A stretch of 64,000 bases of DNA, from assembly GCF_030684185.1 (NCBI RefSeq), contig NZ_JAUXOY010000014.1, positions 590,001 through 654,000 on the forward strand, in the 5' to 3' direction. Below, piece after piece: positions 8,680-18,467 of the stretch (position 1 is the stretch's first letter; every line of letters begins with the position of its first letter). The position numbers were made by a program, and so were the translations under genes. The notes below the pieces were generated by a model, which saw nothing but the letters and a program-made list of their open reading frames with translations, searched no databases and had not been told where the DNA came from. Source of the stretch: Methylotenera sp. Lineage in GTDB: Bacteria > Pseudomonadota > Gammaproteobacteria > Burkholderiales > Methylophilaceae.

Positions 8680-9804
8680 ATGGCACGTCCCTTTAAAACT
8701 CAACGCGACCCGCAGGCAACGCCTCGCCGCCCAAAAACCAGTTTCACTAAATTAGCGGTTGACGAAAACGCACCGCCAGAACCCACACAAAGGCTGCATA
8801 AGTTATTGGCATTAGCTGGCTTAGGCTCACGTCGCGATATGGAATTACTTATTGCTAGTGGTCGAGTGACTGTAAATGGCGCGCCAGCTGCAGTAGGCCA
8901 GGGCGTTACACAATACGATGTTGTGCGTTTAGATAGCCGTCCGTTAAAGTTGCCGTTCGTAGCAGAGCTACCACAAGTGTTGATCTACCATAAACCAGAA
9001 GGTGAAATCGTCAGTCAAGATGACCCTGAAGGTCGCGCGAGTGTGTTTGATAAACTGCCAAAAGTTAAAAATGCCAAATGGATTGCCATTGGCCGTTTAG
9101 ATATGAATACTAGTGGCTTGCTGATATTTACCACTTCAGGCGAGTTGGCTAATCGTTTCATGCATCCACGTTATGAGGTTGAGCGCGAATACGCGGTGCG
9201 TATCTTTGGTGAATTGACTGAAGGTCAAATGAAGCAACTTACAGAAGGCATTGAGCTGGAAGATGGCCCGGCCAACTTTGATAGCATTAGCGCGCAAGGT
9301 GGTGAGGGTGCGAACCACTGGTATCAAGTGATTCTGCGCGAAGGCCGTAACCGAGAAGTACGAAGACTATTTGAGGCGTTTCAGTTGCCAGTCAGCCGCT
9401 TGATGCGCGTACGTTTCGGACCTGTTAATTTGCCGCCACGCGTTAAACGCGGCCAAATGCTTAAGCTTGAGCAAAAAGAAGTGGTTGGTTTGTTGGAGTG
9501 GGCTGATTTGCCAGTACCAAGTGCACCGCTCAGACAACTCACGCAACGCGAAAAATTAAAAGCCACCACTGTGTTTATGCCAAAAGTACGTAAACAAAGG
9601 ATAAGTGCATTAGATAGACCGCCACGTGATGCTGCCGATGGTGAAGCAAGACCGTATCGCGGCAAAACAGATGCTGCACGTAATAATCCTGCCACTAAAA
9701 AACCAGCACCTAGAAAAAATGAGAATCGCCGCGTGCGACAGACTAGCGACTTGGCGGCTCCAGCCATGCAAAAAAAGAGTGATAGGAATAGAGGGCGGGG
9801 CTAA
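8680..9804 (+). CDS. rluB: 23S rRNA pseudouridine synthase RluB-like
   Basis: RsuA-family pseudouridine synthase; RluB modifies U2605 of 23S rRNA. Domain order is a basic N-terminal tail, an S4 RNA-binding domain (RLHKLLALAGLGSRRDMELL, residues about 38-57), and then the catalytic domain with GRLDMNTSGLLIF (catalytic aspartate) and EGRNREVRRLFEAF. The last 85 residues are a lysine/arginine/proline-rich extension without visible fold, longer than in E. coli. The scpA-scpB-rluB order is conserved in many proteobacteria and supports RluB over RsuA or RluE. A separate promoter is possible in the 110-nt gap after scpB. Confidence 0.9.
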   Translation: MARPFKTQRDPQATPRRPKTSFTKLAVDENAPPEPTQRLHKLLALAGLGSRRDMELLIASGRVTVNGAPAAVGQGVTQYDVVRLDSRPLKLPFVAELPQVLIYHKPEGEIVSQDDPEGRASVFDKLPKVKNAKWIAIGRLDMNTSGLLIFTTSGELANRFMHPRYEVEREYAVRIFGELTEGQMKQLTEGIELEDGPANFDSISAQGGEGANHWYQVILREGRNREVRRLFEAFQLPVSRLMRVRFGPVNLPPRVKRGQMLKLEQKEVVGLLEWADLPVPSAPLRQLTQREKLKATTVFMPKVRKQRISALDRPPRDAADGEARPYRGKTDAARNNPATKKPAPRKNENRRVRQTSDLAAPAMQKKSDRNRGRG

Positions 9805-9813
9805 ATTGTGCTG

Positions 9814-9848
9814 ATAAAACAGATCAAAAGTTATTTGATCTGTTTTAT
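9814..9848. terminator. Bidirectional hairpin terminator between convergent genes
   Basis: A 14-bp A/T-rich perfect stem (arms ATAAAACAGATCAA and TTGATCTGTTTTAT, 7-nt loop) lies between the convergent rluB and methyltransferase genes. Each arm ends in an A or T tract, so it could terminate in both directions. Confidence 0.65.
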
Positions 9849-9884
9849 AAAATAATCAACTTAACTGTTAGCACATAATAAATA

Positions 9885-11066
9885 CTAAAGTTTACCCAAC
9901 CGCCATAACGAAGTTACTTCAGCCTTACGTGCCGCATGTAGCGGGTCGCTTGCATCAAGCGTTTTGCTATGTCTTGCTTTGGTGTCGGTTCTTTCAAGCA
10001 CTTTTAAGCCTGCTGCGGCTATCCAGCCTAGCAATTCTTCGCGTGTTCTTAAGCCCAAATGTTCTGCAAAGTCAGAAAGTACAAGCCAACCTTCGCCATG
10101 GCTACTTAAATGAGCAGCTAAGCCATTTAAAAAGCCTTTAAGCATTTTACTTTTTTCATCGTATATTGCAGATTCAAGTGCTGAGCTTGGGTGCGCAGGT
10201 AACCAAGGCGGGTTACAGACGATTAAATCTGCTTTTCCGTACTCATCTTTACCATCTTTGGCTTTTGGAAATAAGTCGGCTTCAATCAATGACACATTGT
10301 TTTTTAACCCTAATAGATTCACATTTTTTAATGCGCAATCCAAGGCGCGGTGCGAATTATCAGTAGCGATTATTTTCGTGACCCCACGGTTAGCAAGTAT
10401 GGCGGCTAATACACCTGTGCCAGTGCCTATGTCAAAGGCCAGATTGCATGGTACAGGTAATGGAGTCACATCAACTAAATCCAGGTATTCACCGCGAATC
10501 GGTGAAAATACGCCATAGCTTGGGTAAATTTTATTGTTGATGACGGGAATGTCGACACCATTTTTGCTCCATTCGTAAGCGCCAACTAGGCCTAAAATTT
10601 CACGTAATGACACCACGATAGTTTGCGTGCTTTTACCGTAAGCATGTTCACATGCGGCTTTTACATCAGGTGCTCGACGTAAGTTGATGTTGTAGCCCAC
10701 GTTTAACTCAATGACTAACATGCCTAAAATACGTGCTTTTTGTGATTGTGACTGGCGATGCAAATGAAATGCCTCCAGCATGGTGCTTGCAGGCTTTTTG
10801 GGTTTTTTACCAGGGCGGTCTATTCGGCGTGATAGGGCTTGCATCAGCATCTTGGCATTTTGAAAGTCACCGCGCCACAGTAGGGCAGTGCCTTCACAAC
10901 AAAGTTTATATGCATCGTCTGCTTTGGTGGTGTCGTCAGCTATTTGTACGCGCTTAGGGACAGGTGCGGCGTTTTCAGAATGCCAGATGCCCGTTTTGGT
11001 TTTGTTGGCTTCTTGCCAGCTGATAGTTTGATTATTGGTTTGATTGAGGTTTTTAGCGGTGTTCAA
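9885..11066 (-). CDS. Class I SAM-dependent methyltransferase (methyltransferase small-domain type)
   Basis: Protein of 393 residues with an N-terminal region of about 190 residues that I do not recognise, followed by a Rossmann methyltransferase domain. Motif I is DIGTGTGVLAAILA, motif II is IIATDNSHRALDCA, and motif IV is NPPWLP. NPPW/NPPY motifs are typical of N-methyltransferases acting on nucleobases or glutamine (RlmG, RsmC, PrmB, HemK relatives). The target is unknown. It starts with TTG at 11066, overlapping the prmB stop codon in the string TTGA, so it is translationally coupled to prmB. It is the last gene of the minus-strand group arsC-like/dapE/prmB. Confidence 0.8.
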   Translation of the reverse strand: MNTAKNLNQTNNQTISWQEANKTKTGIWHSENAAPVPKRVQIADDTTKADDAYKLCCEGTALLWRGDFQNAKMLMQALSRRIDRPGKKPKKPASTMLEAFHLHRQSQSQKARILGMLVIELNVGYNINLRRAPDVKAACEHAYGKSTQTIVVSLREILGLVGAYEWSKNGVDIPVINNKIYPSYGVFSPIRGEYLDLVDVTPLPVPCNLAFDIGTGTGVLAAILANRGVTKIIATDNSHRALDCALKNVNLLGLKNNVSLIEADLFPKAKDGKDEYGKADLIVCNPPWLPAHPSSALESAIYDEKSKMLKGFLNGLAAHLSSHGEGWLVLSDFAEHLGLRTREELLGWIAAAGLKVLERTDTKARHSKTLDASDPLHAARKAEVTSLWRLGKL

Positions 11067-12025
11067 AGTGGAGTGTGACCTAATGTAAGCTGTGACTTAG
11101 TGAGTAAAAATACAAATTCATTCCCTGACGAAACTTCTAGCCAGTTAAAAATAATGTTTGGATAGGCCGCTTCTAAAGCTTCACGATTATGGCCGATTTC
11201 AACAATCAATATGCCATCATCGTTTAGGTAATTTGCGGCCTCGCGCAGAATAGTGTGCGTGTGATCCAGCCCTGCAATGCCGCTACCTAATGCAAGTTGT
11301 GGCTCGTTTTGATACTCTTGCGGCAATGCAGCCATGGATGGAGCATCTACATACGGTGGGTTGCTGATGATTAAATCATATAACTTAGGTTTGTTATCTG
11401 GGCCTTTTAACGCGCTGAACATGTCAGATTTAATTGCCGTGACCTGTTCTTGCAAGCCATAGTTAGCAATATTGATATTAGCGACATCAATAGCATCCTG
11501 TGAAATGTCAATGACATCAATTGCTGCATTGGGGAAAACGCTGGCAAGTAACACACCTAAACAGCCGCTGCCAGTACAAATGTCTGCAGCGCTTTCTATC
11601 ATTTCAGGAAACTCAATCCAAGGACTTAAATCTCCAGTGCTTAAACCATTAGCCAGTAGTTCTGCAATAAACGAGCGTGGAATAAGAACGCGCTCATCCA
11701 CATAAAACTTAAGGCCTTGTAACCAAGCCTCTTTTAAAAGGTAAGCAGTTGGCGTGTGTTTGCTAATGCGCTGTTCTATAAAAGCGGCCAGTTTGTTGCG
11801 CTCGGTTGGTATTAGCCGCGCATCTAAAAAGTTATTAAGTGTATCCATAGGCAGGTGAAGTCCGCTCATGATAAGCCAAACAGCTTCATCATAGGCGTTA
11901 TCAGTACCGTGACCGTAGAAGATGTCTGAGGCTTCAAACTGGCTTACAGCAAAGCGTATCCAGTCGCGAACGGTAAATAGCTCGCTATGCACAATATGGT
12001 TTTGGGCGTTGTTATTTGTCATCAC
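11063..12025 (-). CDS. prmB: Ribosomal protein L3 N5-glutamine methyltransferase PrmB
   Basis: Methylates a glutamine of ribosomal protein L3. The N-terminal helical recognition part (VRDWIRFAVSQFEASDIFYGHG, then DEAVWLIMSGLHLP) is characteristic of PrmB rather than HemK/PrmC. The catalytic domain has DICTGSGCLGVLLA (motif I) and the glutamine-methyltransferase signature NPPYVD, followed by PQEYQNEPQLALGSGIAGLD. Length (320) fits. It follows dapE after 6 nt and overlaps the downstream methyltransferase by 4 nt. Confidence 0.93.
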   Translation of the reverse strand: MMTNNNAQNHIVHSELFTVRDWIRFAVSQFEASDIFYGHGTDNAYDEAVWLIMSGLHLPMDTLNNFLDARLIPTERNKLAAFIEQRISKHTPTAYLLKEAWLQGLKFYVDERVLIPRSFIAELLANGLSTGDLSPWIEFPEMIESAADICTGSGCLGVLLASVFPNAAIDVIDISQDAIDVANINIANYGLQEQVTAIKSDMFSALKGPDNKPKLYDLIISNPPYVDAPSMAALPQEYQNEPQLALGSGIAGLDHTHTILREAANYLNDDGILIVEIGHNREALEAAYPNIIFNWLEVSSGNEFVFLLTKSQLTLGHTPL

Positions 12026-12031
12026 GTTTTT

Positions 12032-13530
<1,499 letters not shown>

Positions 13531-13668
13531 GGGAATGGTGTTTAAAATAAACGTTTTATATTAAACATACATTTTAACAGCATTACAGGGAAGTGCAGAA
13601 ATTATGCTGGCGAGCTTGTACTTAATCTAACTGAAGTGAATTGGTTAAAAGCCTTTTTGAGTTAAATA

Positions 13669-13966
13669 GGGGGTGTAAATAATTTTGTGTAAACGTCATT
13701 TTGCAGGAAACTGCTATTTTCAGAAATGGATTAAAAATGACGACACTAAAAGCACTACCCAACGATTTAATTGATGGGTTATTAGCCAATTATCGAAAGC
13801 CAGAAGAACTTATTGGCGAGAATGGTCTTCTCAAACAACTCACCAAAGCACTGGTTGAACGTGCGCTGCAAGCCGAAATGGCTGAGCGCCTTGGGCACGA
13901 CATGTATGAACCAGTGACCAACAACACTGGCAATGCTCGCAACGGTAAAAGCCGAAAGACACTATT
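13669..13966 (+). mobile_element. Truncated IS256-family insertion sequence (left end only)
   Basis: The element begins with an IS256-type terminal sequence near 13669 (GGGGGTGTAAATAATTTTGT) and runs into the transposase start. Homology ends abruptly inside the reading frame near 13966. No matching right inverted repeat is found in the following few hundred bases, so about 1 kb of a normal IS of 1.2-1.4 kb has been lost. Recognition of the family is from the transposase N-terminus and the end sequence; exact boundaries are estimates. Confidence 0.78.
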
Positions 13967-13973
13967 ACCATAA
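13737..13973 (+). pseudogene. IS256-family transposase, N-terminal fragment
   Basis: About 78 codons survive. The fragment has the typical IS256-family transposase beginning: a helical N-terminus, the ENGLLKQLTKALVERALQAE helix, the AEMAERLGHDMYEP segment and a NARNGKSRKT stretch. In intact enzymes this stretch is followed by a G/E-rich segment and the catalytic DDE domain. Here the frame stops after three unrelated residues (LLP). The DDE domain is absent, so the product cannot transpose. The ATG at 13737 is preferred over an upstream in-frame TTG. It marks the left border of a small accessory patch that also holds a CDF-like transporter. Confidence 0.82.
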
Positions 13974-14063
13974 AAAAATATAATGTATGCCTATTTGATT
14001 AATAGTCAAATTAACTATTTTCTGCCATGATTGTTTCTCAATTATATTAACAATTATTTCTAC

Positions 14064-14678
14064 ATGGCTGATTGTTGCGAGAACAAATCCTGTGCGATTG
14101 ATGCACTGAGAGTTCGACAAAGTTCGACCTTAAAGGTTGTGCTGTGTATTAATGTTGTGATGTTTTTGGTTGAAATTGTCGCAGGAATCATGTCAGGTTC
14201 AACTGCCTTATTATCAGACTCACTCGACAATCTAGGCGATGCTATAACTTATGGTTTAAGCCTCTACGCTATTGCCAGCGCCCCACGTTCAAAGGCTAAG
14301 ATCGCCTTGTTTAAAGGTATTTTGATACTGATAGCAGGATTATTCGTTTTCTCTCAGGTTGTGTATCGAATCATAGTTCCAATTGTTCCAATTTATGAAA
14401 CTATGGGGCTTATTAGCTTATTGGCATTACTTGCAAACGGCACTTGTCTTGCATTGCTCTGGAAACATCACGAGGAAGACATCAACATGAGTTCTGTCTG
14501 GGAGTGCTCTCGCAATGACGTTGCTTCCAATATTTCAGTTTTTGTGGCGGCTGGCGGTGTTTGGTTAACGCACTCTGGATGGCCTGACATTCTTGTTGGA
14601 TTATTGCTGGCGCTACTATTCTTAAAATCCTCTGTAAAAGTTATAAGAGGGGCAGTCTCTGAACTGAGAAACTTGTAG
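14064..14678 (+). CDS. Short cation-diffusion-facilitator-like transporter
   Basis: Integral membrane protein of 204 residues from the ATG at 14064. Five to six hydrophobic helices match the transmembrane part of CDF transporters (STALLSDSLDNLGDA in helix 2; SSVWECSRNDVASN in helix 5). The usual C-terminal cytoplasmic domain of about 80 residues is missing, as in a known group of short cation transporters. By eye alignment to YiiP, the DxxxD / HxxxD zinc site reads D52xxxN56 in helix 2 and C-x3-D in helix 5, so metal choice may differ from zinc. The N-terminus has C4, C5 and C10, possible metal ligands. An in-frame upstream TTG exists but lacks a better context. It directly follows the IS256 remnant. 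Confidence 0.8.
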   Translation: MADCCENKSCAIDALRVRQSSTLKVVLCINVVMFLVEIVAGIMSGSTALLSDSLDNLGDAITYGLSLYAIASAPRSKAKIALFKGILILIAGLFVFSQVVYRIIVPIVPIYETMGLISLLALLANGTCLALLWKHHEEDINMSSVWECSRNDVASNISVFVAAGGVWLTHSGWPDILVGLLLALLFLKSSVKVIRGAVSELRNL

Positions 14679-15072
14679 TTAAACCAGTCAGTGTTCAAAT
14701 TGTTAAGCGTAATAGATATTTAGGTATCCGGTTTCTGAATCGGTAATGGGTTGCTTAAATGTCAGCTTGAGTTATTCGTGCTGATTGCGGGTGGGCTTCC
14801 GTCGGGTAGTCTAGTGTTTGAGTTGATTTTCAAAATCAATCACTAAATATCTGAAAATAATAATGCCGCATTAACGCGGCATTATGTTTCGGCTTATGGG
14901 ATGCCGATTTGACCAGTCACCAATCGCTGGCTATGAGATTTGCTACAGCTGAACAATCAATGAAGTTTCGATAGACGTCTCCTAATTTAAGGTGAACTTT
15001 CCAAACTTTTTTACTACAGTTAATTTATACACTCAATTCCTGCCAATTACAATCCATGTATATAACTTTTAA
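14679..15072. other. 394-nt gene-free interval with two hairpins
   Basis: No convincing reading frame or known RNA was recognised. It contains an interrupted palindrome TTGATTTTCAAAATCAA at 14823-14839. It also holds a perfect 10-bp stem ATAATGCCGC / GCGGCATTAT with a 6-nt spacer at 14860-14885, which could terminate the transporter transcript or the convergent hemerythrin transcript. RNase P, SRP, 6S and tmRNA hallmarks were looked for and not seen. Confidence 0.6.
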
Positions 15073-15564
15073 CTAGGTTGATTGAGCGATGGTCGATTCA
15101 ATAAAAGGGTCATCAAAATTGCGATCATGCTCATCAAAAATACTGGAAAGCTTTTCATAGAATTGGCTGTAAATTTCAGCGGTGTTGTTCTGATCTCTCA
15201 GCAATAAACACTCTTCTGATAGCGCATATAATTTTTGCATAACGTCTGCGTGCGCTTGCTGGTGAATTCGAAAATATTCGTAGTCTGTCGTTACGTGAGG
15301 TCGGCTTAACATGATGGCCTCTTCATGAGCAAAATGCTTGCCGGCTAAATCAATAATGTGAAATAAGAACGAAGGTAATCGACCCTGACACGAAGTCTGC
15401 TGTTCACGGTCGCAGCGTTGGCAGTCGGGCAGATTATCTAAATTACTACAAGCACAGGCATCACGAAGGTTATCCAAGTACTTTTCCAGCAATTTATGTT
15501 CATTTTCAATCATGAGGTAATCGGCAGGCGCCAATTCCTTTATCGCTTGGCCGTGTACTAACAT
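15073..15564 (-). CDS. Hemerythrin-like protein with cysteine-rich insert
   Basis: Four-helix hemerythrin/HHE-like protein of 163 residues, a family that binds a di-iron centre and serves O2, NO or redox sensing. Candidate iron ligands are H23 (ENEH), H77/H80 with E81 (HFAHEE), H101 and H105 (HQQAH), and H146 with D150-D152 (HDRNFDD). Between helices 1 and 2, residues 37-59 hold five cysteines in a pattern CxC-x8-CxxC-x7-C not needed for the di-iron site; they could bind zinc or an Fe-S cluster or act as a redox switch. It stands alone between xseA and the accessory interval. Role is unknown. Confidence 0.82.
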   Translation of the reverse strand: MLVHGQAIKELAPADYLMIENEHKLLEKYLDNLRDACACSNLDNLPDCQRCDREQQTSCQGRLPSFLFHIIDLAGKHFAHEEAIMLSRPHVTTDYEYFRIHQQAHADVMQKLYALSEECLLLRDQNNTAEIYSQFYEKLSSIFDEHDRNFDDPFIESTIAQST

Positions 15565-15679
15565 AGTTTACCTTTTACGTAGTGTTCGAAATATTTTTGA
15601 ACTTATCCGTTACTCATGAGTATACGTGGATTTTGTGAATTTTATATAGCACAGATTTTAAGGAAAGTATTATTCAGCG

Positions 15680-16921
15680 CTACTGACTGGTTTTATCAAT
15701 CGTTGCATCAGCAGAACCCACGCCAAATGTCAGCTTTACCTCATCACCAGTTTGTAACTGTTTGCTTGATGTAATAATCACACCTGTTTTATTTTGCACA
15801 AATGCATAACCTCGAGTGAGTACGGCTTGCGGATTAAGGTGTGTTAAGTTTTGATTCAAGCGCAACAAATTTTGTTGTTTGACTTGTAGTTGTTGATTTA
15901 TAAAAGTATTTAGCCGATAGGCCATTTGAGTAAGCTGCGTTTTTTGTTGCTCAATGAGTTGTAGCGGTGAAGTTAACCTGCGTGCCAAGTAATCCAGTGT
16001 CTGCTCACGCTGGTTTAGCAGATATTGCATGTTTCTGGCTAACTGTTGTTTTAGCTGATTAAGCACGTTTAATAAATTGTCGCGAGATGGCGTAACCAGT
16101 TCTGCCGCTGCCGTAGGTGTAGCAGCGCGCACGTCTGCGACAAAGTCACAAATGGTAAAATCGGTTTCGTGACCTACACCGCTGATAGTAGCGATTGCAC
16201 ATTCTGCAATCGCTCTTGCGACAATTTCTTCATTGAATTGCCACAGGTCTTCAATGCTGCCACCGCCGCGACAAATAATCAGCACATCACATTCAGCCCG
16301 TTCATTTGCCAACTGAATCGCATCTGCAATTTGGATGGCAACGCCTTTGCCTTGCACTGGTGTCGGGTAAATTACAATCGGAATACTCGGCATACGTCGT
16401 TTGAGGGTAGTGAGCACGTCTCTTAGTGCTGCGGCATCAGGGGAGGTGACAATGCCGATTTTTTTTGGATGCGTAGGCAGTGGTTTTTTAAGCGCGGCAT
16501 CAAATAAACCCTCTTGCTGCAGCTTGGCTTTAAGTTTTTCAAATGCTTCAAATAGAACACCCATGCCCGCACGTTGCAAAAACTCAATGGTAAGCTGAAA
16601 GTCACCGCGCGCTTCATATAGCGTTACTGTGCAACGCGCTTCTACTTTATCGCCTTCTTTTGGCGACCAGTCTAAATAGCTATTTCGGCCTTTGAACATG
16701 ACACAACGCACTTGTGCGCCAGCGTCTTTAAGTGAAAAATACCAATGTCCACTAGCCGCACGCGTTAGATTTGAAACTTCGCCAGAAATCCAAAATAATG
16801 GAAAACTTTGTGTTAACACCTGATTGGCTAAACGATTTAGCTCACTTACAGTCAGAATCTTGGCAGTCAGAATTTTGGTGGTTCGGATTTGCTTCTCGGT
16901 ATACAAAGTAGGTTCAGTCAT
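15680..16921 (-). CDS. xseA: Exodeoxyribonuclease VII large subunit
   Basis: Large subunit of the single-strand-specific exonuclease VII. It shows the N-terminal OB-fold segment VSELNRLANQVLTQSFP and WISGEVSNLTRAASGHWYFSLKD. The catalytic domain includes IGIVTSPDAAALRDVLTTL, the RGGGSIEDLWQFNEE stretch and GHETDFTICDFVADVRAATP. A long coiled-coil of glutamine-rich repeats follows at about 280-370. Length (413) is somewhat shorter than the E. coli protein (456), as in many betaproteobacteria. xseB is not in the window. It diverges from dsbB over 57 nt. Confidence 0.95.
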   Translation of the reverse strand: MTEPTLYTEKQIRTTKILTAKILTVSELNRLANQVLTQSFPLFWISGEVSNLTRAASGHWYFSLKDAGAQVRCVMFKGRNSYLDWSPKEGDKVEARCTVTLYEARGDFQLTIEFLQRAGMGVLFEAFEKLKAKLQQEGLFDAALKKPLPTHPKKIGIVTSPDAAALRDVLTTLKRRMPSIPIVIYPTPVQGKGVAIQIADAIQLANERAECDVLIICRGGGSIEDLWQFNEEIVARAIAECAIATISGVGHETDFTICDFVADVRAATPTAAAELVTPSRDNLLNVLNQLKQQLARNMQYLLNQREQTLDYLARRLTSPLQLIEQQKTQLTQMAYRLNTFINQQLQVKQQNLLRLNQNLTHLNPQAVLTRGYAFVQNKTGVIITSSKQLQTGDEVKLTFGVGSADATIDKTSQ

Positions 16922-16978
16922 CTGGCGTTATCTATTACAATGTTTATTTGATTCAATTATAAGCGTACATTCAACACA

Positions 16979-17494
16979 ATGAAGGCTGTAGACATGATAA
17001 ATAAATTACTCAGCGGCAAAACTGGCTATTTGCTAGGTTTTGTTGCCTGTTTTGGTTTGGTAGGTTTGGCGCTGGTGATACAAACACATTACCAATTAAA
17101 CCCTTGTCCGTTGTGCATATCGCAACGCATGGTGTTTATGGGCTTGGGGGTGCTGTTTTTAATCGCGGCATTCATTAACCCCAATACCATACTCAACAAA
17201 ATATTCACATTGTTACAAGTGTTAACCGCTATAGGTGGCGCTGGGGTGGCGATTCGTCATTGGTGGCTACAAGCTCATAAAGATACGATGATTGCGGATT
17301 GCGGGGTAGGTTTTGATTATATGTTTGAAAATTTTCCATTAAAAAAAGCCCTGACTTTGGTGTTTCGTGGTACGGGCGATTGCGCCGCGATTGATTGGAC
17401 GTTTTTAGGGTTAAGTTTGCCGCAACTGGGGTTGATTGCCTTTGTTAGCTTTGGCATATATGCGATCTATCTTGCAAATCTAAATAAACAATAA
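16979..17494 (+). CDS. dsbB: Disulfide bond formation protein DsbB
   Basis: Inner-membrane quinone reductase that re-oxidises DsbA. It has four hydrophobic helices. The first periplasmic pair is the CPLC motif at C43-C46 (NPCPLCISQR), and the second loop carries C108 and C135. Length (171) fits the family. The start at 16979 is taken as the first ATG; a second ATG at 16994 is possible. It lies 11 nt upstream of cysM. The partner dsbA is not in the window. Confidence 0.94.
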   Translation: MKAVDMINKLLSGKTGYLLGFVACFGLVGLALVIQTHYQLNPCPLCISQRMVFMGLGVLFLIAAFINPNTILNKIFTLLQVLTAIGGAGVAIRHWWLQAHKDTMIADCGVGFDYMFENFPLKKALTLVFRGTGDCAAIDWTFLGLSLPQLGLIAFVSFGIYAIYLANLNKQ

Positions 17495-17505
17495 AGAAAC
17501 TCATT

Positions 17506-18405
17506 ATGTATAAAACATTAGACGATTTTGTCGGCAACACCCCGCTAGTTAAATTGCAGCGGCTAGGCAAAAATGCTTCGGGCAATACCACCAACACTAT
17601 TTTACTCAAGCTGGAAGGTAACAACCCCGCCGGGTCAGTTAAAGACAGGCCTGCATACAGCATGATTACGCGGGCAGAAGCGCGCGGTGATATTAAACCT
17701 GGTGATACGCTGATTGAAGCCACCAGTGGCAATACAGGCATCGCACTGGCGATGGTGGCGGCGATGCGCGGTTATAAAATGATATTGGTCATGCCAGAAA
17801 ATCAAAGCATAGAACGCCGCCAAAGCATGAAAGCCTACGGCGCAGAACTGGTTTTAACGCCTAAAGACGGCAGTATGGAACTCGCGCGTGATGTGGCGAT
17901 GAAATTGCAAGCGGAGGGCGAAGGCATCGTGTTGGACCAGTTTGGTAATTCAGATAACCCGCTTGCACATTATGAAGGTACAGGCCCGGAAATTTGGCGT
18001 GATACTGCTGGCAAAGTGACGCATTTTGTTTCAAGCATGGGCACTACAGGTACTATTATGGGCGTGTCGCGGTATTTGAAAGAGCAAAATCCGAACATAC
18101 AAATTATTGGGGTGCAGCCAGAGGAGGGCAGTCAAATCCCCGGTATTCGCAAGTGGCCAGTGGAATATCTGCCAAAGATTTATGAGGCTAAACGTGTGGA
18201 TGAACTACGCTACGTCAGTCAAAAAAATGCCGAGAATGTCACCAGAAAACTAGCCTCAGAGGAGGGTGTTTTTGCAGGAATTTCCAGTGGGGGTGCTTTA
18301 TATACCGCTTTGCAGATATCTAAAGAAGTAGAGAATGCCGTGATTGTGACTATAGTTTGCGATCGCGGAGATAGATATCTTTCTACGGGTGTATTTCCAT
18401 CCTGA
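17506..18405 (+). CDS. cysM: Cysteine synthase B (O-acetylserine sulfhydrylase)
   Basis: PLP enzyme making cysteine from O-acetylserine and sulfide or thiosulfate. It contains VGNTPLVKLQRL, the PLP lysine motif NPAGSVKDRPA, EATSGNTGIALAMVAA, the phosphate-binding SSMGTTGTIMGVSRYL and a terminal CDRGDRYLSTGVF. The last is typical of CysM, whose family is shorter (about 300) than CysK. The residues ARG in the MITRAEARGDIKPG segment also fit CysM. It is the second gene of a dsbB-cysM unit. Confidence 0.94.
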   Translation: MYKTLDDFVGNTPLVKLQRLGKNASGNTTNTILLKLEGNNPAGSVKDRPAYSMITRAEARGDIKPGDTLIEATSGNTGIALAMVAAMRGYKMILVMPENQSIERRQSMKAYGAELVLTPKDGSMELARDVAMKLQAEGEGIVLDQFGNSDNPLAHYEGTGPEIWRDTAGKVTHFVSSMGTTGTIMGVSRYLKEQNPNIQIIGVQPEEGSQIPGIRKWPVEYLPKIYEAKRVDELRYVSQKNAENVTRKLASEEGVFAGISSGGALYTALQISKEVENAVIVTIVCDRGDRYLSTGVFPS

Positions 18406-18467
18406 TAAATAATGCTGCAATACAACATGATGATTGAATTTTTGGCATCTGGTCTTCACTTAACATT

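Noticed and set aside
9381-9767. Long reading frame on the minus strand inside rluB
   Set aside because: It is an antisense shadow of the basic, repetitive rluB end and has no recognisable domain.
14823-14839. TTGATTTTCAAAATCAA as an FNR site
   Set aside because: The half-sites are separated by 7 nt, not 4; treated as a plain dyad.
14679-15072. Possible structured RNA in the gene-free interval
   Set aside because: No hallmark of RNase P, 6S, SRP or tmRNA and no conserved riboswitch core was recognised; only two simple hairpins are visible.
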